A DNA stretch of 36,415 nucleotides, taken from Prevotellaceae bacterium. GTDB taxonomy: Bacteria; Bacteroidota; Bacteroidia; Bacteroidales; UBA932. Positions 8,041 to 16,025 of the stretch are shown here, one piece after another. The notes under the pieces are model-generated. The model was given only the letters and a program-made list of their open reading frames with translations, was not told the DNA's origin and ran no database searches. The stretch is taken from positions 1 through 36,415 of the forward strand of contig JAITPN010000028.1 of assembly GCA_031289415.1 (NCBI GenBank), in the 5' to 3' direction. The first letter of the stretch is position 1. Every line of letters starts with the position of its first letter. A program made the position numbers and the translations under genes.

Positions 8041-8097
8041 AGCGAAGCCCTCGGACGACAAAACGCTTCACCCTTTACGCTTCACGCTTCACTCTTT
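8041..8097. repeat. composite repeat: GCGAAGCCCTC core plus 5 x 7-bp ACNCTTN array
   Basis: Core AGCGAAGCCCTC (8041-8052), then CGGACGACAAAACGCTTC, running into five 7-bp units (ACGCTTC, ACCCTTT, ACGCTTC, ACGCTTC, ACTCTTT; 8063-8097). The array overlaps the 3' end of nadB and encodes its last residues and stop. The segment before the array is closely similar to 13328-13353 (about 22 of 26 positions). Confidence 0.75.
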
Positions 8098-9655
8098 TTG
8101 AAGGATAATCCAGCGTATAGTGCGCACCGCGGCTTTCGTGCATGTCCTGCGCGCTTCGGATGATGAGGTACGATACTTTAATCATATTGCGCAACTCGCA
8201 CAGGCTTTGGGTTAATATTGACTTCCGGTACAGGTTCTCGGTTTCCTTGAAAATAATTTCGAGGCGGTCTAACGCCCTTTTCAGGCGTAGATTGGAACGC
8301 ACGATGCCCACATAGTTGCTCATAATTTGCTGCATTTCTTTATAATTCTGTGTAATCAGCACCATCTCTTCCGTATGGGTTGTGCCGCCGTAGTCCCAAT
8401 CGGGAATATCGGTTTGTATGGCGTAGTCCGGCAGGTGTTGCAAACTGTGGCGCACCGCCATTTCGGCATACACGATGGCTTCCATCAACGAATTAGAGGC
8501 AAGCCGGTTTGCGCCGTGCAGCCCTGTGGACGACGTTTCGCCGATAGCATACAGGCGGCGGATGGAGCTTTGCGCATTGTCGTCCACCGTTACGCCGCCG
8601 CAGGAGTAGTGAGCCGCCGGCACTACCGGAATCATATCTTTTGTAATATCAATGCCTATGCTCAGGCATTTTTGGTAGATATTCGGAAAATGGTCTTTGA
8701 CGTGTTCGGCAGGCTTGTGGGTAACGTCAAGATACACAAAATCGCTGCCGCTCAGTTTCATCTCATTGTCGATGGCGCGGGCTACAATATCGCGCGGCGC
8801 GAGCGAGCCGCGCGGGTCGTACTTCTGCATAAATTCTTCGCCGCGGGATGTTTTCAAAATAGCGCCAAACCCACGCATGGCTTCGGTTATAAGAAACGAA
8901 GGACGTTCGCCCGGATGAAACAGCGAGGTGGGATGAAATTGTATGAAACTCATGTTTTCGACCATCCCTTTCGCGCGCGACACCATCGCCACGCCGTCGC
9001 CCGTCGCTATCGGCGGATTGGTCGTCGTATGGTAAAGGTTGCCCAGCCCGCCGGTAGCCACCACCGTCGCCCGCGACGCAATCGTATAGACTTCCTGTGT
9101 CTTTAAATTAAGGATATACGCACCGAAGCACTCGATATTGCCGTCGCGGCGGCGCACCTGTTTCCCCAGATGGTGCTGCGTAAGCAAATCCACCGCAAAG
9201 TGATGTTCCAATACGTGAATCTTGGGATGCCTTTTTACTTCCGCGATGAGGGCTTTCTGGATTTCAGCCCCCGTATTGTCTTTATGATGCAATATCCGGT
9301 ATTCGGAATGTCCGCCTTCGCGCGCAAGGTCGTAGCCGCCGCTTGACGTACGGTCGAAATTGACGCCCCACTGCACCAGCTGTTTTATTTGCTGCGGCGC
9401 ATTAGCCACGACAAGGCGCACGGCTTCTTCGTTACACATGCCGTCGCCGCAAATCAGCGTATCCTGCACGTGTTTTTCAAAATTGTCGGGTTCATACATT
9501 ACGGACGCAATGCCGCCTTGTGCAAACGACGTATTGGTCTCGTCAAGCGTCGATTTGCAAACCAAAACCACATTGGCATGGTCGGCTACTTTGAGGGCAA
9601 AACTAAGCCCTGCCATGCCTGAGCCTATTACCAAAAAATCAGTTGTGCGATTCAT
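8075..9655 (-). CDS. nadB: L-aspartate oxidase
   Basis: FAD enzyme oxidising L-aspartate to iminoaspartate, the first step of de novo NAD synthesis, in the cytoplasm. The Rossmann FAD site GSGMAGL is at residues 11-17, followed by TNTSFAQGGIASV, typical of the aspartate oxidase/fumarate reductase flavoprotein family. HYSCGGVTVDDNAQSSI and GLHGANRLASNSLMEAIVYA carry the catalytic and C-terminal FAD contacts. At 526 residues it is full length. The final residues (KRVKREA) and the stop codon are encoded by the 7-bp repeat array at 8063-8097, so the C-terminus has probably been replaced or extended by repeat DNA. It is third in a tight pdxA-rnhA-nadB operon, 3 nt after rnhA. No nadA or nadC is in view. 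Confidence 0.95.
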   Translation of the reverse strand: MNRTTDFLVIGSGMAGLSFALKVADHANVVLVCKSTLDETNTSFAQGGIASVMYEPDNFEKHVQDTLICGDGMCNEEAVRLVVANAPQQIKQLVQWGVNFDRTSSGGYDLAREGGHSEYRILHHKDNTGAEIQKALIAEVKRHPKIHVLEHHFAVDLLTQHHLGKQVRRRDGNIECFGAYILNLKTQEVYTIASRATVVATGGLGNLYHTTTNPPIATGDGVAMVSRAKGMVENMSFIQFHPTSLFHPGERPSFLITEAMRGFGAILKTSRGEEFMQKYDPRGSLAPRDIVARAIDNEMKLSGSDFVYLDVTHKPAEHVKDHFPNIYQKCLSIGIDITKDMIPVVPAAHYSCGGVTVDDNAQSSIRRLYAIGETSSTGLHGANRLASNSLMEAIVYAEMAVRHSLQHLPDYAIQTDIPDWDYGGTTHTEEMVLITQNYKEMQQIMSNYVGIVRSNLRLKRALDRLEIIFKETENLYRKSILTQSLCELRNMIKVSYLIIRSAQDMHESRGAHYTLDYPSKRVKREA

Positions 9656-9658
9656 AAT

Positions 9659-10138
9659 TTAATCAAACAAGTCATTATCATGTTGCATTTCTATATAAAA
9701 AACATCGTCGGGCAAGTTGGGCGCGGCGGACGCCGCTACTGCCAGCTTGTCGCACCGTTCGTTGAACGGGTTGCCGGCGTGTCCTTTTACCCATACAAAT
9801 TTCACGGTGTGTTGCCGGTAGCTTTTCAAAAAACGCTGCCATAAATCGGCATTTTTCCATTTTTGAAACTTCTTTTTCTCCCATTCAAACACCCATTTTT
9901 TTTCTACCGCGTCTACGACATACGACGAGTCGCTATACACCGTAACGTTGCACTGCGCTTGCGTCAGCGCTTCAAGCCCTGCAATCACCGCCATCAGTTC
10001 CATGCGGTTGTTGGTCGTGTAGGCATACCCGCCCGAAAGTTCTTTCCGGTGGACGCCGCTCATCAATATGGTACCGTAGCCTCCCCGTCCCGGATTGCCG
10101 GAAGCAGCGCCGTCTGTATATATTGTTACATTTGCCAC
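9659..10138 (-). CDS. rnhA: ribonuclease HI
   Basis: Cuts the RNA strand of RNA-DNA hybrids, removing R-loops and primers. All four acidic active-site residues are present: D9 (YTDGAASGNPG), E47 (RMELMA), D70 (YSDSSYV) and D130 (ERCDKLA). The flexible-loop histidine is H120 in KGHAGNP. The basic handle region (KKWVFEWEKKKFQKW) is present, as in E. coli RNase HI. At 159 residues it is complete. It lies 9 nt after pdxA and 3 nt before nadB, so it is almost certainly translated from the same transcript. Confidence 0.95.
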   Translation of the reverse strand: MANVTIYTDGAASGNPGRGGYGTILMSGVHRKELSGGYAYTTNNRMELMAVIAGLEALTQAQCNVTVYSDSSYVVDAVEKKWVFEWEKKKFQKWKNADLWQRFLKSYRQHTVKFVWVKGHAGNPFNERCDKLAVAASAAPNLPDDVFYIEMQHDNDLFD

Positions 10139-10147
10139 GTGCGACGG

Positions 10148-11200
10148 CTATTTTCCGGCATCTGCCGATTTTCCGGCATTTGCATGAAGTTCGTTATATT
10201 GTTTTCGATTTTTGAAAATATCGCAGGCGGTAAACAGCGCGGTGCGAAACGAATCGGGCGATGCTTTGTCCGCTCCGGCAATGTCGTAGCCTACGCCGTG
10301 GGCGGGCGAGGTGCGGATATAAGGCAGTCCTGCGGTATAGTTTACGCCCGAATTAAAGCACAATGCTTTGAACGGAATTAACCCTTGGTCGTGATACATT
10401 GCCAGAATCGCGTCGAAGCGGCGGTACGAAGTCGAACCGAAGAATCCGTCGGCAGGATAGGGTCCGAAAGCGATGATGTTCTTTTTGCTTGCTTCGATGA
10501 TTGCCGGATTAATGATTTCTTCTTCTTCTTTGCCCAGCAGCCCGCGGTCGCCGGCGTGAGGGTTAAGCCCCAGCAGTGCAATGCGCGGACGGCGTATGCC
10601 GAAATCGCGAACGAGCGTTTGATTCAGCAATTCCAGCTTTCCTAAAATCTGTGCTTTCGACAACCGCGCCGACACTTCCGACAAGGGTATATGCCCTGTT
10701 GCCACACCTACTTTCATCGCATCGCCGGCGAGCAGCATCAAATGTTCTTTTACGCCGAAAGCCGCCGATAAATATTCGGTATGTCCGGGGAATTTGAAAC
10801 GGCTGCTTTGCATGGTATGTTTGTTGAATGGTGCGGTTACCAGCACGTCAATCTTACCGCTTTTGAGGTCGGCAACCGCCGCTTCGAGCGAACGCAGGGC
10901 AATCTGCGCAGCTTCTTCCGTCGGTTTGCCCGGTTCTACGTGCACCTCTTCGGTAATGCAGTTTACGATATTTGCCCGTTTCGTATGAATATCCGACGCA
11001 TTGTTAATATTGTTCAGGCTAACGTTTTCTAACGACGAAATCGTTTTCCGGTAAAAGGAAGCAATGCGCGACGAGCCGTAAATAACAGGCGTGCAAAAAT
11101 CAAGGATGCGGTTGTCGGCAAGGGTTTTCAGAATAACTTCATAGCCTACGCCGTTAATGTCGCCGTGTGTGATGCCAATGCGGATTTTTTGTTCAATCAT
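10148..11200 (-). CDS. pdxA: 4-hydroxythreonine-4-phosphate dehydrogenase
   Basis: NAD-dependent oxidation and decarboxylation of 4-phosphohydroxythreonine in the DXP-dependent pathway to pyridoxal 5'-phosphate. The N-terminus reads THGDINGVGYEV, the Bacteroidota version of the GDPAGIGPE motif. The metal-binding histidines are H170 (GHIPL), H215 (NPHAGD) and H270 (YHDQG), at the same spacing as the E. coli enzyme. Other family motifs are TAPFNKH and RTSPAHGVGYDIAG. Length of 350 residues is normal. First gene of the pdxA-rnhA-nadB operon; a -7 box TACCTTTG lies at 11221-11228, 20 nt before the start. Confidence 0.95.
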   Translation of the reverse strand: MIEQKIRIGITHGDINGVGYEVILKTLADNRILDFCTPVIYGSSRIASFYRKTISSLENVSLNNINNASDIHTKRANIVNCITEEVHVEPGKPTEEAAQIALRSLEAAVADLKSGKIDVLVTAPFNKHTMQSSRFKFPGHTEYLSAAFGVKEHLMLLAGDAMKVGVATGHIPLSEVSARLSKAQILGKLELLNQTLVRDFGIRRPRIALLGLNPHAGDRGLLGKEEEEIINPAIIEASKKNIIAFGPYPADGFFGSTSYRRFDAILAMYHDQGLIPFKALCFNSGVNYTAGLPYIRTSPAHGVGYDIAGADKASPDSFRTALFTACDIFKNRKQYNELHANAGKSADAGK

Positions 11201-11220
11201 AAAATTGGTATTATAAAATA

Positions 11221-11228
11221 CAAAGGTA
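11221..11228 (-). promoter_or_regulatory. -7 box of the pdxA-rnhA-nadB operon
   Basis: TACCTTTG on the minus strand fits TAnnTTTG, 20 nt upstream of the pdxA start. No TTTG is found at the expected -33 position; an 8-bp repeat array occupies that place. Confidence 0.5.
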
Positions 11229-11238
11229 GTAAAAAAAA

Positions 11239-11297
11239 GTGATTAGGCGATTAAGATGTTAAGTGATTAAGATTGAATGTAGCGAGGCGAAGTCCTC
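11239..11297. repeat. 8-bp GYGATTAR array plus GCGAAGTCCTC core
   Basis: Units GTGATTAG, GCGATTAA, GATGTTAA, GTGATTAA and a degraded fifth (11239-11278), followed at 11286-11297 by GGCGAAGTCCTC. The same pairing of an 8-bp array with this core recurs at 17051-17102. It occupies the pdxA upstream region, between divergent genes. After it comes CCCCAAACATCTTCGGGG (11307-11324), an imperfect dyad. Confidence 0.7.
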
Positions 11298-11380
11298 AAA
11301 ATAAGCTCCCCAAACATCTTCGGGGATTGGAGGGGATATTTATCATTCCCCCCTTTTCCCTCTTTCTCCATAAAAATTAT

Positions 11381-11388
11381 TATCTTTG
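11381..11388 (+). promoter_or_regulatory. -7 box of the GH36-like gene
   Basis: TATCTTTG matches TAnnTTTG and sits 32 nt before the ATG. The -33 region is pyrimidine-rich without a clear TTTG. Confidence 0.5.
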
Positions 11389-11420
11389 CACCTTATAATA
11401 TTAACACATTTATTTTACGT

Positions 11421-13310
11421 ATGAAAACATTATTGAACAACATCCTGATGTGTGGTATCCTTTGGACGTTTGCTTTCAGCGAACTGAGGGCGGCAAACAA
11501 CATTGAATCTATCGCGGAACGGTTTATTAACGAAGCGCCGGTCTTGATACATATCGGCAAACGCGACACCTTGCGGTTTGTGAAAGAAGGCGGCGTTTTC
11601 GTAGCCCGCCGGGGCGATTTCGAGGCGACGGTGAAAGTAGAGCAGCTAACTTCTGTTGCCGGTAAGCGTTGGATAATCAGTTTTAGGAACAAAGGCAATC
11701 AGCCGATTGACAGCATCAACATTATTCCGCTTTACCAGATTGTCGGCATCAATGATAAAATGGTTGACCAGCCTACCGTACGGTGGTTTAGCGGCAGTAT
11801 CTGGAGGGACGCCCAATATCCGCCGATCGCTTTTGTGGAACACGAAAAACGGTTTCTGACAAATAACAATTGCGCTTCGTGGGGCGAAGGCGGCATCGGG
11901 ACATTTGAGCCGGTGCTTGAAATCAGCAGCCTCTCGTCGCGCGAATATATTCCCGCGCTGCAATTTTCCCTGCGTTCGGGCGAAAAGAAAGTCGGTTGCA
12001 CCGTATTGTTCGAGTGGAGCAGCACATGGAAGGCAAGCGCTACATGGATGCACATCACCGACGACAGCCCTCCGTCCGCATCCGATTTTTTACTTAAAGC
12101 GAGTTATGGTCTTACAAATATAAGTCTTGAACCTTACGAATCGCTTGAAGTCCCGCCGGTGCATGTCCTCTATTCCTGCGGCGCAGACTGGAATGTTTTC
12201 ACGAATGATATTCATAAATATATATTGACCGAAATAGCGCCGTCGCTCAAAGGTGCGCCTTCGGCGTTGCCTGTGTCGTACGACCACTGGTTTGGCATAG
12301 GCGAAAAAATTGATGAAGAACTGCTGAAGCGCGAAGCCGATAAGGCAGCCGAAATCGGTTGCGAATATTTTTGCGTCGATGCGGGCTGGTCTGTTCCGAT
12401 TTGGGGGTCGGCGGTGATAGATTCAACCAAGTTTCCGCGCGGTCTGGGCGGATTAGCCGATTATGTCCGTTCAAAAGGCATGCGGTTCGGATTATGGAAT
12501 TCATTGGAAAGCGGACGTACCGACTTCTGGAAACCGGATATTCAACAATTCCATACCGAGAAGATGGAAGAATGGGTGAAAGATTTGGGCGTAGAATGGA
12601 TACGTCTTGAGGGAGGCGGTTATCCGTCGGGGAAAAATGCGTTGATGGCTCACAAAGCGATGCACGAAGAAATTTACGGAAAATTCATCCGCAACCATCC
12701 GGGTTTTTACATCGAAGGTTGTCAGGGAGGAGGCACGCGCTTAGATTTGAATATGATTCGCACTACGCACGGCACTTGGATCAGCGACCATACCGGCGCT
12801 CCCGACGTTACCCGTTACTATCAGACCGGCGCTTTGCGCATATTTCCTGCCCGTTTCCTGAATATGGCAGTCGAAACTTTTAAACCGACAGCCGACAGTT
12901 CGGCTAACGGACATTATATCCTTAGCCGTATGGCAGCCGTATTGTCGTTCGACGGAGATATTGCCCAATGGAGCGACGAAGCTACAAAACGTGCCAGAAA
13001 ATATGTGGATATTTACAAAGAAACACGTGAATACAAAGAACAACCTGTTTTCTTCCCGTTTCCGCAACCGCGCAACGATTCCGACTGGGACGCTGTGGTG
13101 TATGGCGACGGAACAGGCAAAGCGCAGTTGCTTTTCGTGTACCGGATGGAGGGCGAGGAAGAACAATTTATTAAAATTCCGGACGCACCCGGAAAATGGG
13201 AATTGCTGATTGATAATGGCGGCGCACGGATAAAGAAAGAAAAATCAGGCTACCGGATTGCGCTCAACCGTAACAGCTCAGCCCTCTGGATAAGAAAGGT
13301 GAAGCGTTAA
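11421..13310 (+). CDS. secreted GH36/melibiase-like glycosidase, variant active site
   Basis: Predicted exported glycosidase of the alpha-galactosidase (GH36/GH27, clan GH-D) type, 629 residues. A signal peptide covers residues 1-25 (cut after LRA). An N-terminal beta-sandwich (to about 280) precedes a TIM barrel. VDAGW (319-323) and FPRGLGGLADYVRSKGMRFGLW are the usual early barrel motifs. EGCQGGGTRLDL (432-443) and SDHTGAPDVTRY (455 on) follow the family pattern, with D456 at the acid/base site. The KWD nucleophile motif is replaced by RLE (residues 395-397), putting glutamate where aspartate is expected. Substrate is therefore uncertain. The last residues (KVKR) and the stop come from a 7-bp repeat array. 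No SusC/SusD pair is next to it. Confidence 0.75.
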   Translation: MKTLLNNILMCGILWTFAFSELRAANNIESIAERFINEAPVLIHIGKRDTLRFVKEGGVFVARRGDFEATVKVEQLTSVAGKRWIISFRNKGNQPIDSINIIPLYQIVGINDKMVDQPTVRWFSGSIWRDAQYPPIAFVEHEKRFLTNNNCASWGEGGIGTFEPVLEISSLSSREYIPALQFSLRSGEKKVGCTVLFEWSSTWKASATWMHITDDSPPSASDFLLKASYGLTNISLEPYESLEVPPVHVLYSCGADWNVFTNDIHKYILTEIAPSLKGAPSALPVSYDHWFGIGEKIDEELLKREADKAAEIGCEYFCVDAGWSVPIWGSAVIDSTKFPRGLGGLADYVRSKGMRFGLWNSLESGRTDFWKPDIQQFHTEKMEEWVKDLGVEWIRLEGGGYPSGKNALMAHKAMHEEIYGKFIRNHPGFYIEGCQGGGTRLDLNMIRTTHGTWISDHTGAPDVTRYYQTGALRIFPARFLNMAVETFKPTADSSANGHYILSRMAAVLSFDGDIAQWSDEATKRARKYVDIYKETREYKEQPVFFPFPQPRNDSDWDAVVYGDGTGKAQLLFVYRMEGEEEQFIKIPDAPGKWELLIDNGGARIKKEKSGYRIALNRNSSALWIRKVKR

Positions 13311-13399
13311 GGGTAAAGGGTGAAGCAACCTTCGGGCGACATAACGCTTCACGCTTAACACTTCACTCTTTACTCTTTACCCTTAACACTTCACCCTTC
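13299..13399. repeat. inverted pair of 7-bp repeat arrays between convergent genes
   Basis: Four 7-bp units in one orientation (GTGAAGC, GTTAAGG, GTAAAGG, GTGAAGC; 13299-13326), a 17-nt spacer, then eight units in the opposite orientation (ACGCTTC, ACGCTTA, ACACTTC, ACTCTTT twice, ACCCTTA, ACACTTC, ACCCTTC; 13344-13399). GTGAAGCGTT (13299-13308) can pair with AACGCTTCAC (13343-13352) as a 10-bp stem. The left array encodes the end of the GH36-like protein and supplies its TAA; the right one ends 7 nt before the priA stop. It may serve as a two-way transcription end. Confidence 0.8.
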
Positions 13400-13405
13400 A
13401 CAAAA

Positions 13406-15415
13406 CTACACCGGATCAACATCTGCAATAATATCCAGCCCGCTCCATCCTTTGTGGGTGCGGAGTTGGTCAAATTGCTGCCACAGGTATTTTTTCAGTT
13501 CGGGCAGTGAATCCTGCTTGTGTGTACGAATCCAAAAGGAGAGAATGTATTTGCGTTGTATGCGCTGCACGGCGGGTTCAAAAGGTCCGAAAAGACGGCT
13601 GCCCAGCGCAGCGGCGGTGTTGTGGCGGAACGCGGCGGCGGCGGCTTGCAATACATCGGCGGCGGTGTGTTTAAAGTTTATTCCTATCATGCGGACGTAG
13701 GGCGGAAAGTCAAATTCGCGCCGTTCGGTGAGTTGCCGGTTGAACAGGGCGTTGTAGTCATATTGCTGTACAAAGCGAATCACGGGGTTGTCGGGCTGAG
13801 CGGTTTGGATAATCACGCGCCCTTGCCGTTCTTTCCGTCCTGCGCGCCCGCTCACTTGCGTCAATAGCTGAAAGCTGCGCTCGTGGGCGCGGAAATCAGG
13901 GAAGTTGAGCAGGTTGTCGGCATTGAGGATGCCTACCAGACTGACGCGGCTGAAGTCAAGCCCTTTGGTAATCATTTGCGTGCCGATGAGTATATCTTTT
14001 TCGCCTGTTTCAAAATCGGAAATGATGTGTTGGTAGGCATGTTTTGCCTGCGTCGTATCCATATCGAGGCGGGCGAGGCGGGCGTCGGGGAAATGTCGTT
14101 GCAGTTCTTCTTCAATCTTTTCAGTGCCGAAGCCTTTGGTTTGGATGTGCGTACTGCGGCAAGCAGGACATTCGCCCGACGGACGTTCGGTGTAGCCGCA
14201 ATAATGGCACAGCAGCAGATGTTTGTGCTTGTGGTAAGTGAGGCTCACGCTGCAATGCTTGCACTGCGGGATGTAGCCGCAACCGGCGCATTGCACAAAC
14301 GGCGAAAACCCGCGGCGGTTTTGGAATAAAATAACCTGTTCGCGACGGGCTAATGCGTCGCCGACGGCTGTCAGCAGAGGTTGCGAAAACAGCCCGCTCA
14401 TTTGCTTTTTCTTTCCCATACGGATGCTGTCCACTATTTCGATGGCGGGCAGTTGCACGTCGTGGAAGCGTTCCGTAAGGTTCACCAATCCGAATTTCCC
14501 GCTCATGGCGTTGTAGTACGTTTCTACGGCAGGCGTGGCAGTGCCGAGCAATACTTTTGCACCGTGCCGGGTAGCCAGCACAATGGCGGTGTCGCGGGCA
14601 TGGTAGCGCGGCGCGGGGTCTATTTGCTTAAACGTCGTTTCGTGCTCCTCATCAACAATCACCAGCCCAAGGTTGACGAACGGCAGCAGCACGGCAGACC
14701 GCACGCCCAATACGATTTGCAGCGAGCCGCCGCCGTCGCCGAACGTCCGCACGGCGTTGTATATATCGAGCCGTTCCCTGTCGCTGTGCTTGGAATGATA
14801 TACGCCCACCGCCGCGCCGAATATCTGCTGCAGCCGTTTGATGAGTTGCGTCGTGAGGGCTATTTCCGGCACTAAATACAGCGCCTGTTTGCCCTGTCGC
14901 AGCGTTTCTGTAATCAGGTGGGCATAAATTTCCGTTTTGCCCGATGCGGTAACGCCGTGCAGCAGCACCACATCTTTGGCGCGCCACTGTTGGTTGATTT
15001 CTTCATAAGCCTGCTGTTGCGCTGCCGAGAGCGCCGGCAGTTCTTGGGAGGAAGCTGCCGAGAGCGCCGTCGGCTTTGCCTTGCGCGGTTTACACTCTTT
15101 GCGAAACACGCTTGGAAGCGCCGCCACCATCACATCGCCGAGCGTACACATATAGTACGACGCTATCCACTCCCACAACGCCAACTGTCCGGCTGTAACC
15201 ATCGGCACACTGTCCGCTACGTCCGTCAGCGGTTTTATCTCAAACCCCGCCGGCGCTTCGTTTCTCAGGGCATACACTACGCCGCGGTATGCTTTCCGCC
15301 CTACTTCCGCCGTAACCCTCATGCCCGGCTGTATGCAACCGGCAAAGGCTTCGGGTACGGCATACGTGAATGGATGCGGCAAGGCAAGCGGAAGAATGAC
15401 GTCAACGTATTCCAT
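13406..15415 (-). CDS. priA: primosomal protein N' (PriA helicase), short form
   Basis: Superfamily 2 DNA helicase that restarts stalled replication forks. The N-terminal DNA-binding domain starts MEYVDVILPLALPHPFTYAVP. Walker A is GVTASGKT (154-161), and Walker B is DEEHETTFKQ. Four paired cysteine motifs (CAGCG, CKHC, CHYCG, CPAC) bind the two structural zincs. GTQMITKGLDF and QVSGRAGR are the later helicase motifs. At 669 residues it is clearly shorter than the usual 730-820: the stretch between the N-terminal domain and Walker A holds only about 50 residues, so the winged-helix domain seems to be missing. The helicase core is intact. It lies 13 nt after the outer membrane protein gene. 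Confidence 0.93.
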   Translation of the reverse strand: MEYVDVILPLALPHPFTYAVPEAFAGCIQPGMRVTAEVGRKAYRGVVYALRNEAPAGFEIKPLTDVADSVPMVTAGQLALWEWIASYYMCTLGDVMVAALPSVFRKECKPRKAKPTALSAASSQELPALSAAQQQAYEEINQQWRAKDVVLLHGVTASGKTEIYAHLITETLRQGKQALYLVPEIALTTQLIKRLQQIFGAAVGVYHSKHSDRERLDIYNAVRTFGDGGGSLQIVLGVRSAVLLPFVNLGLVIVDEEHETTFKQIDPAPRYHARDTAIVLATRHGAKVLLGTATPAVETYYNAMSGKFGLVNLTERFHDVQLPAIEIVDSIRMGKKKQMSGLFSQPLLTAVGDALARREQVILFQNRRGFSPFVQCAGCGYIPQCKHCSVSLTYHKHKHLLLCHYCGYTERPSGECPACRSTHIQTKGFGTEKIEEELQRHFPDARLARLDMDTTQAKHAYQHIISDFETGEKDILIGTQMITKGLDFSRVSLVGILNADNLLNFPDFRAHERSFQLLTQVSGRAGRKERQGRVIIQTAQPDNPVIRFVQQYDYNALFNRQLTERREFDFPPYVRMIGINFKHTAADVLQAAAAAFRHNTAAALGSRLFGPFEPAVQRIQRKYILSFWIRTHKQDSLPELKKYLWQQFDQLRTHKGWSGLDIIADVDPV

Positions 15416-15428
15416 ACACCGCCGTCAA

Positions 15429-16016
15429 TTAAAAGATAATTCCTGCGCGGACGCCGATGCTTTGCGCCTTCACTGCGCCGCCGTCCATAACGCTTGTGAT
15501 GCTTCGCAGGTACGAGGGACCGACGTGGAGGTACACGTCCTGCCCGATGTGGTATTGCATACTGAATATGGCTTGATAGAACGGCGCGAATACCGTCGTC
15601 GCTTCGTCGTTTATCGCCCCGTATTGCCCGATGCTGAGCGCGCCCGCCGCGCCCAACTGCAGGTTGAATTGTATGTTCCGTTTCAACGGCGTAGTCAGCG
15701 CTATGCCGAGCGGCAGCGCGAAGTACTGCAGGCGGTACCGCTCGGCAGGGTTGCTGCCGGACGATATATACCCGCCTTCGTTCAGTAAGCTCAGCCCGAA
15801 ATACAAGCCGAACCACTGCCGAAGGTATTTCAACGATTGTAGATTGAGGTGTACGCCAAACCTTGCCGCGCCTGCCTCGTAGGGCGGTTGGGGCAGCAGC
15901 TGCCCCCACGAAGATTCTGCCGAAATGCCGAAATACATTCGCCGCGTATCTTGCGCCTGTGCGGCGGCGGCGGCAATAGGAATAATACACAGCAAGAGCA
16001 ATATTTTTCTTATCAT
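15429..16016 (-). CDS. small outer membrane beta-barrel protein
   Basis: A 195-residue protein with a clear signal peptide (cut after AQA, about residue 21). The mature part alternates hydrophobic and polar residues and is rich in aromatic and glycine residues, for example FGLYFGLSLLNEGGY, YFALPLGIALTT and FNLQLGAAGALS. It ends in phenylalanine (VRAGIIF), the usual C-terminal signal for BamA-dependent insertion. This fits an 8-stranded OmpA/OmpX-like or PorT-family barrel. Specific function is unknown. It sits between prs (9 nt upstream) and priA (13 nt downstream), so it is probably co-transcribed with both. Confidence 0.7.
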   Translation of the reverse strand: MIRKILLLLCIIPIAAAAAQAQDTRRMYFGISAESSWGQLLPQPPYEAGAARFGVHLNLQSLKYLRQWFGLYFGLSLLNEGGYISSGSNPAERYRLQYFALPLGIALTTPLKRNIQFNLQLGAAGALSIGQYGAINDEATTVFAPFYQAIFSMQYHIGQDVYLHVGPSYLRSITSVMDGGAVKAQSIGVRAGIIF

Positions 16017-16025
16017 TCCGCTCCT

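Noticed and set aside
7948-8097. C-terminal coding extension of the DUF4846 gene through the repeats
   Set aside because: A TAA at 7932-7934 stops the frame before the repeats, and the repeat frame has no start codon.
15319-15990. 223-codon minus-strand frame over the outer membrane protein gene
   Set aside because: Arg-rich out-of-frame reading; the other phase has a signal peptide and a beta-barrel pattern.
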